DNA from: Leclercia sp. S52
GTDB lineage: Bacteria > Pseudomonadota > Gammaproteobacteria > Enterobacterales > Enterobacteriaceae
Direction of reading: 5' to 3'
Length of the DNA stretch: 64,000 nt
NCBI RefSeq assembly: GCF_039727615.1
Contig: NZ_CP152474.1
Coordinates: 186,001-250,000, forward strand
In this document: positions 60,410-64,000 of the stretch, in pieces
Layout: every line of letters starts with the position of its first letter
Numbering within the stretch: the first letter of the stretch is position 1
The notes under the pieces: generated by a model
The model's database searches: none
Told to the model about the DNA's origin: nothing
Seen by the model: only the letters and a program-made list of their open reading frames with translations
Program-made: the position numbers and the translations under genes

Positions 60410-60450
60410 ATGGAAATAGTTTTTGATTTTGCCATAAATCCAGATAGTCT
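60410..60450 (+). promoter_or_regulatory. aceBAK promoter with IclR operator region
   Basis: TGGAAATAGTTTTTGATTTT (60411-60430) closely matches the IclR-binding sequence upstream of E. coli aceB. TTGATT (60423-60428) and TAGTCT (60445-60450) with a 16-base spacer form the likely promoter inside it. IclR represses the operon unless acetate or fatty acids are used. Further down, GCTGAACGAAAAC and ATCTTTCGTTCGC keep leader blocks of E. coli. Confidence 0.7.
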
Positions 60451-60533
60451 TAATTTTGCTGAACGAAAACTACACAACGATCTTTCGTTCGCGTGGGGGA
60501 AATGAATTCGGATCAACGACGAGGAGCAGTGGA

Positions 60534-62135
60534 ATGAATCAACAGGCAACCATTATCGATGAACTGGCCTTTAACCAACCGCATGGCGAGCAGGAGCAGC
60601 AGGTCCTGACCCCCGATGCCGTTGAGTTTCTTACCGAGCTGGTGACCCGCTTCACGCCAAAACGCAATAAGTTACTGGCCGCACGTATCCAGCAGCAGCA
60701 AGACATTGATAACGGAAAGCTGCCTGACTTTATTTCGGAAACTGCTTCCATTCGTGAAGGTGACTGGACGATCCGCGGCATTCCGCAGGATTTGCAGGAC
60801 CGACGTGTCGAGATCACCGGGCCGGTAGAGCGCAAAATGGTAATCAATGCGCTGAATGCCAATGTGAAAGTCTTTATGGCGGATTTTGAAGATTCGCTGG
60901 CACCCAACTGGAACAAAGTGATCGAAGGCCAGATTAACCTGCGCGACGCGGTGAATGGCACCATCAGCCACACCAACGAAGCTGGCAAAATTTATCAGCT
61001 CAAGCCCAACCCGGCGGTGCTGGTCTGCCGCGTGCGCGGCCTGCATTTACCGGAAAAGCATGTTACCTGGAACGGGGAAGCGATCCCGGGCAGCCTGTTC
61101 GACTTTGCCCTCTACTTCTTCCATAACCATAAAAATCTGCTGGCAAAAGGCAGCGGCCCCTATTTCTACCTGCCGAAAACCCAGTCCTGGCAGGAAGCGG
61201 CCTGGTGGAGCGAGGTCTTCAGCTATGCCGAAGATCGTTTCGACCTGCCGCGCGGCACCATCAAAGCCACGCTGCTGATTGAAACCCTGCCGGCGGTGTT
61301 CCAGATGGATGAGATCCTGCATGCCCTGCGTGACCATATCGTTGGCCTGAACTGCGGCCGCTGGGATTACATTTTCAGCTATATCAAGACTCTGAAAAAC
61401 CACCCCGATCGCGTCCTGCCGGATCGCCAGGTGGTGACCATGGATAAATCATTCCTGAATGCCTACTCGCGTCTGCTGATCAAAACCTGCCACAAGCGCG
61501 GCGCCTTCGCGATGGGCGGTATGGCGGCCTTTATTCCGAGCAAAGACAGCGAGCGTAACAATCAGGTGCTGAACAAGGTGAAGGCCGACAAAGAGCTGGA
61601 AGCCAGCAACGGTCATGACGGCACCTGGGTGGCGCATCCCGGGCTGGCCGATACCGCCATGGAGGTGTTCAACCGCATTCTGGGCGATAACAAAAATCAG
61701 CTGCACGTAACCCGCGAAGAGGATGCGCCAGTCACCGCCGCACAGCTGCTCGAGCCGTGCGAGGGCGAGCGCACCGAAGAGGGAATGCGTGCCAATATCC
61801 GCGTGGCGGTGCAGTACATCGAAGCGTGGATCTCCGGCAACGGCTGTGTGCCGATTTACGGTCTGATGGAGGATGCCGCCACCGCCGAGATCTCGCGTAC
61901 CTCTATCTGGCAGTGGATCCACCATCAGAAGACCCTCAGCAACGGCAAACCGGTCACCAAAGCCCTGTTCCGCCAGATGCTGTCAGAAGAGATGCTGAAC
62001 ATTCAGGAAGAGCTGGGCGAGCACCGCTTCAGCAGCGGTCGCTTCGACGCCGCCGCACGCCTGATGGAGCAGATCACCACCTCAGATGAGCTCATCGACT
62101 TCCTGACGCTGCCTGGCTACCGCTTGCTGGCCTGA
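60534..62135 (+). CDS. aceB: Malate synthase A AceB
   Basis: A 533-residue glyoxylate-shunt enzyme condensing glyoxylate with acetyl-CoA to malate. I set the start at MNQQATIIDEL (60534) after GAGGAG; the upstream frame is leader. The signature KDHIVGLNCGRWDYIFSYIK-like region here reads LRDHIVGLNCGRWDYIFSYI (about 265-284) and includes catalytic residues. Length equals E. coli AceB. Confidence 0.96.
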   Translation: MNQQATIIDELAFNQPHGEQEQQVLTPDAVEFLTELVTRFTPKRNKLLAARIQQQQDIDNGKLPDFISETASIREGDWTIRGIPQDLQDRRVEITGPVERKMVINALNANVKVFMADFEDSLAPNWNKVIEGQINLRDAVNGTISHTNEAGKIYQLKPNPAVLVCRVRGLHLPEKHVTWNGEAIPGSLFDFALYFFHNHKNLLAKGSGPYFYLPKTQSWQEAAWWSEVFSYAEDRFDLPRGTIKATLLIETLPAVFQMDEILHALRDHIVGLNCGRWDYIFSYIKTLKNHPDRVLPDRQVVTMDKSFLNAYSRLLIKTCHKRGAFAMGGMAAFIPSKDSERNNQVLNKVKADKELEASNGHDGTWVAHPGLADTAMEVFNRILGDNKNQLHVTREEDAPVTAAQLLEPCEGERTEEGMRANIRVAVQYIEAWISGNGCVPIYGLMEDAATAEISRTSIWQWIHHQKTLSNGKPVTKALFRQMLSEEMLNIQEELGEHRFSSGRFDAAARLMEQITTSDELIDFLTLPGYRLLA

Positions 62136-62168
62136 TTTCACCACATAACAATAATGGAGCATCTGCAC

Positions 62169-63473
62169 ATGAAAACCCGTACCCAACAAATCGACGCATT
62201 ACAGAACGAGTGGACTCAACCGCGCTGGGAAGGCATTGAACGCCCTTATAGCGCAGAGGAAGTGGTGAAGTTACGCGGCTCGGTCAATCCGGAGTGCACC
62301 CTGGCGCAGCTGGGAGCGGCAAAAATGTGGCGTCTGCTGCACGGTGAATCGAAAAAGGGCTATATCAACAGCCTCGGCGCGCTGACAGGTGGCCAGGCGT
62401 TACAGCAGGCGAAAGCGGGCATTGAAGCAGTCTACCTCTCGGGCTGGCAGGTCGCGGCGGATGCCAACCTGGCGTCCAGCATGTACCCGGACCAGTCCCT
62501 CTATCCGGCGAACTCTGTCCCGGCAGTGGTGGAGCGCATCAACAACACCTTCCGTCGGGCGGATCAGATCCAGTGGGCGTCCGGGATTGAGCCAAACGAT
62601 CCGCGCTTTGTGGATTACTTCCTGCCGATCGTCGCCGATGCTGAAGCGGGGTTTGGCGGGGTGCTGAACGCCTTCGAGCTGATGAAATCGATGATTGAAG
62701 CCGGTGCAGCGGCCGTTCACTTCGAAGATCAGCTAGCCTCGGTGAAGAAGTGCGGACACATGGGCGGCAAAGTGCTGGTGCCAACGCAGGAGGCGATTCA
62801 GAAACTGGTGGCCGCCCGTCTGGCCGCTGACGTGCTGGGCGTCCCGACGCTGGTGATTGCCCGTACCGATGCCGATGCCGCGGACCTGATCACCTCCGAT
62901 TGCGACCCTTACGACAGTCAGTTTATTACCGGGGAGCGGACCAGCGAAGGCTTCTATCGTACCCATGCCGGCATTGAACAGGCGATCAGCCGCGGTCTGG
63001 CCTACGCCCCTTATGCGGATCTGGTGTGGTGCGAGACCTCCACCCCGGACCTGGCCCTGGCTAAACGCTTTGCTGATGCCATCCATGCGAAATATCCGGG
63101 CAAACTGCTGGCCTATAACTGCTCACCATCCTTCAACTGGCAGAAAAACCTGGACGATAAAACCATCGCCAGCTTCCAGCAAGAGCTGTCGGACATGGGC
63201 TACAAGTATCAGTTCATCACCCTCGCGGGCATTCACAGCATGTGGTTCAACATGTTCGATCTGGCGCACGCCTACGCCCAGGGCGAGGGCATGAAGCACT
63301 ACGTCGAGAAGGTCCAGCAGCCGGAGTTCGCAGCAAGCCAAAAGGGCTATACCTTTGCCTCGCATCAGCAGGAAGTGGGAACGGGCTACTTCGATAACGT
63401 CACCACCATCATTCAGGGCGGCGCCTCCTCCGTAACCGCGCTGACCGGGTCGACCGAAGAAGCACAGTTCTGA
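62169..63473 (+). CDS. aceA: Isocitrate lyase AceA
   Basis: A 434-residue enzyme that splits isocitrate to glyoxylate and succinate. The catalytic Cys195 lies in KKCGHMGGK. The start [11 protein letters not shown] (62169) is 33 bases after aceB, and an in-frame ATG five codons upstream is less likely. Length equals E. coli AceA. Confidence 0.97.
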   Translation: MKTRTQQIDALQNEWTQPRWEGIERPYSAEEVVKLRGSVNPECTLAQLGAAKMWRLLHGESKKGYINSLGALTGGQALQQAKAGIEAVYLSGWQVAADANLASSMYPDQSLYPANSVPAVVERINNTFRRADQIQWASGIEPNDPRFVDYFLPIVADAEAGFGGVLNAFELMKSMIEAGAAAVHFEDQLASVKKCGHMGGKVLVPTQEAIQKLVAARLAADVLGVPTLVIARTDADAADLITSDCDPYDSQFITGERTSEGFYRTHAGIEQAISRGLAYAPYADLVWCETSTPDLALAKRFADAIHAKYPGKLLAYNCSPSFNWQKNLDDKTIASFQQELSDMGYKYQFITLAGIHSMWFNMFDLAHAYAQGEGMKHYVEKVQQPEFAASQKGYTFASHQQEVGTGYFDNVTTIIQGGASSVTALTGSTEEAQF

Positions 63474-63483
63474 TAACGGAAAC

Positions 63484-63513
63484 GCCCGGTGGCGCTACGC
63501 TTACCGGGCCTAC
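63484..63513. repeat. REP unit between aceA and aceK
   Basis: GCCCGGTGGCGCTACGCTTA followed by CCGGGCCTAC. REP elements also lie here in E. coli and help explain why aceK is expressed far less than aceA. Confidence 0.85.
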
Positions 63514-63519
63514 GGTTCC

Positions 63520-64000
<481 letters not shown>

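Overview
This 64 kb window is core chromosome of a gammaproteobacterium of the family Enterobacteriaceae. The rRNA genes, tRNAs, ribosomal proteins, RpoB/RpoC and nearly every metabolic enzyme match E. coli K-12 proteins in length and closely in sequence. The REP-type repeats (GCCCGGTGGCGCTACGCTTACCGGGC form), the 16S variable regions and the ketogluconate cluster point to the Enterobacter/Lelliottia/Leclercia neighbourhood; I cannot fix the genus. There is no prophage, insertion sequence, CRISPR array or obvious island.

Layout. (1) 1-23.6 kb corresponds to the E. coli 80-min region: a partial ABC-F ATPase, yiaG, yiaF, cspA, then a 2-ketogluconate cluster on the minus strand (LacI-type regulator, kguE-like epimerase, kguK-like kinase, kguT-like transporter, ghrB), then yiaD, bisC, yiaC-tag, yhjY, yhjX, eptB, a tRNA-Pro and the dipeptide operon dppABCDF. 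(2) 23.6-39 kb corresponds to the E. coli 90-min region: coaA, the thrU-tyrU-glyT-thrT tRNAs with tufB, secE-nusG, rplKA, rplJL-rpoBC. (3) 39-40 kb: an orphan lactose/chitobiose-family PTS IIB-IIA pair behind a CRP-like site. (4) 40-45.6 kb: thiCEFSGH under a TPP riboswitch. (5) 45.6-50.6 kb: rsd, nudC, hemE, nfi, yjaG, hupA, yjaH. (6) 50.6-53.6 kb: purHD with a PurR box. (7) 53.7-59.2 kb: a complete rrn operon (16S, tRNA-Glu, 23S, 5S) with P1/P2 promoters. (8) 59.3 kb to the end: metA with MetJ boxes, then the glyoxylate shunt operon aceBAK, with aceK cut by the window edge.

Functions that work together: uptake, phosphorylation and reduction of 2-ketogluconate behind a palindromic operator; peptide uptake (dpp) with a GcvB-like target in the leader; transcription and translation machinery with autogenous leaders (L1, L10) and an attenuator before rpoB; thiamine synthesis; purine synthesis; acetate growth (aceBAK).

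Points that deserve checking. thiC and purD each carry one extra base in a G/C run, which breaks the frame. Four G/C runs in 16S and 23S are also one base longer than I recall for the family, so over-called homopolymers are the most economical explanation. The dppF-coaA neighbourhood joins loci that are far apart in E. coli. The tRNA-Pro at the proK locus has anticodon UGG, not CGG. A GGGAGAGGG/GGGTGAGGG repeat occurs six times, twice as a large inverted pair inside the dpp operon.
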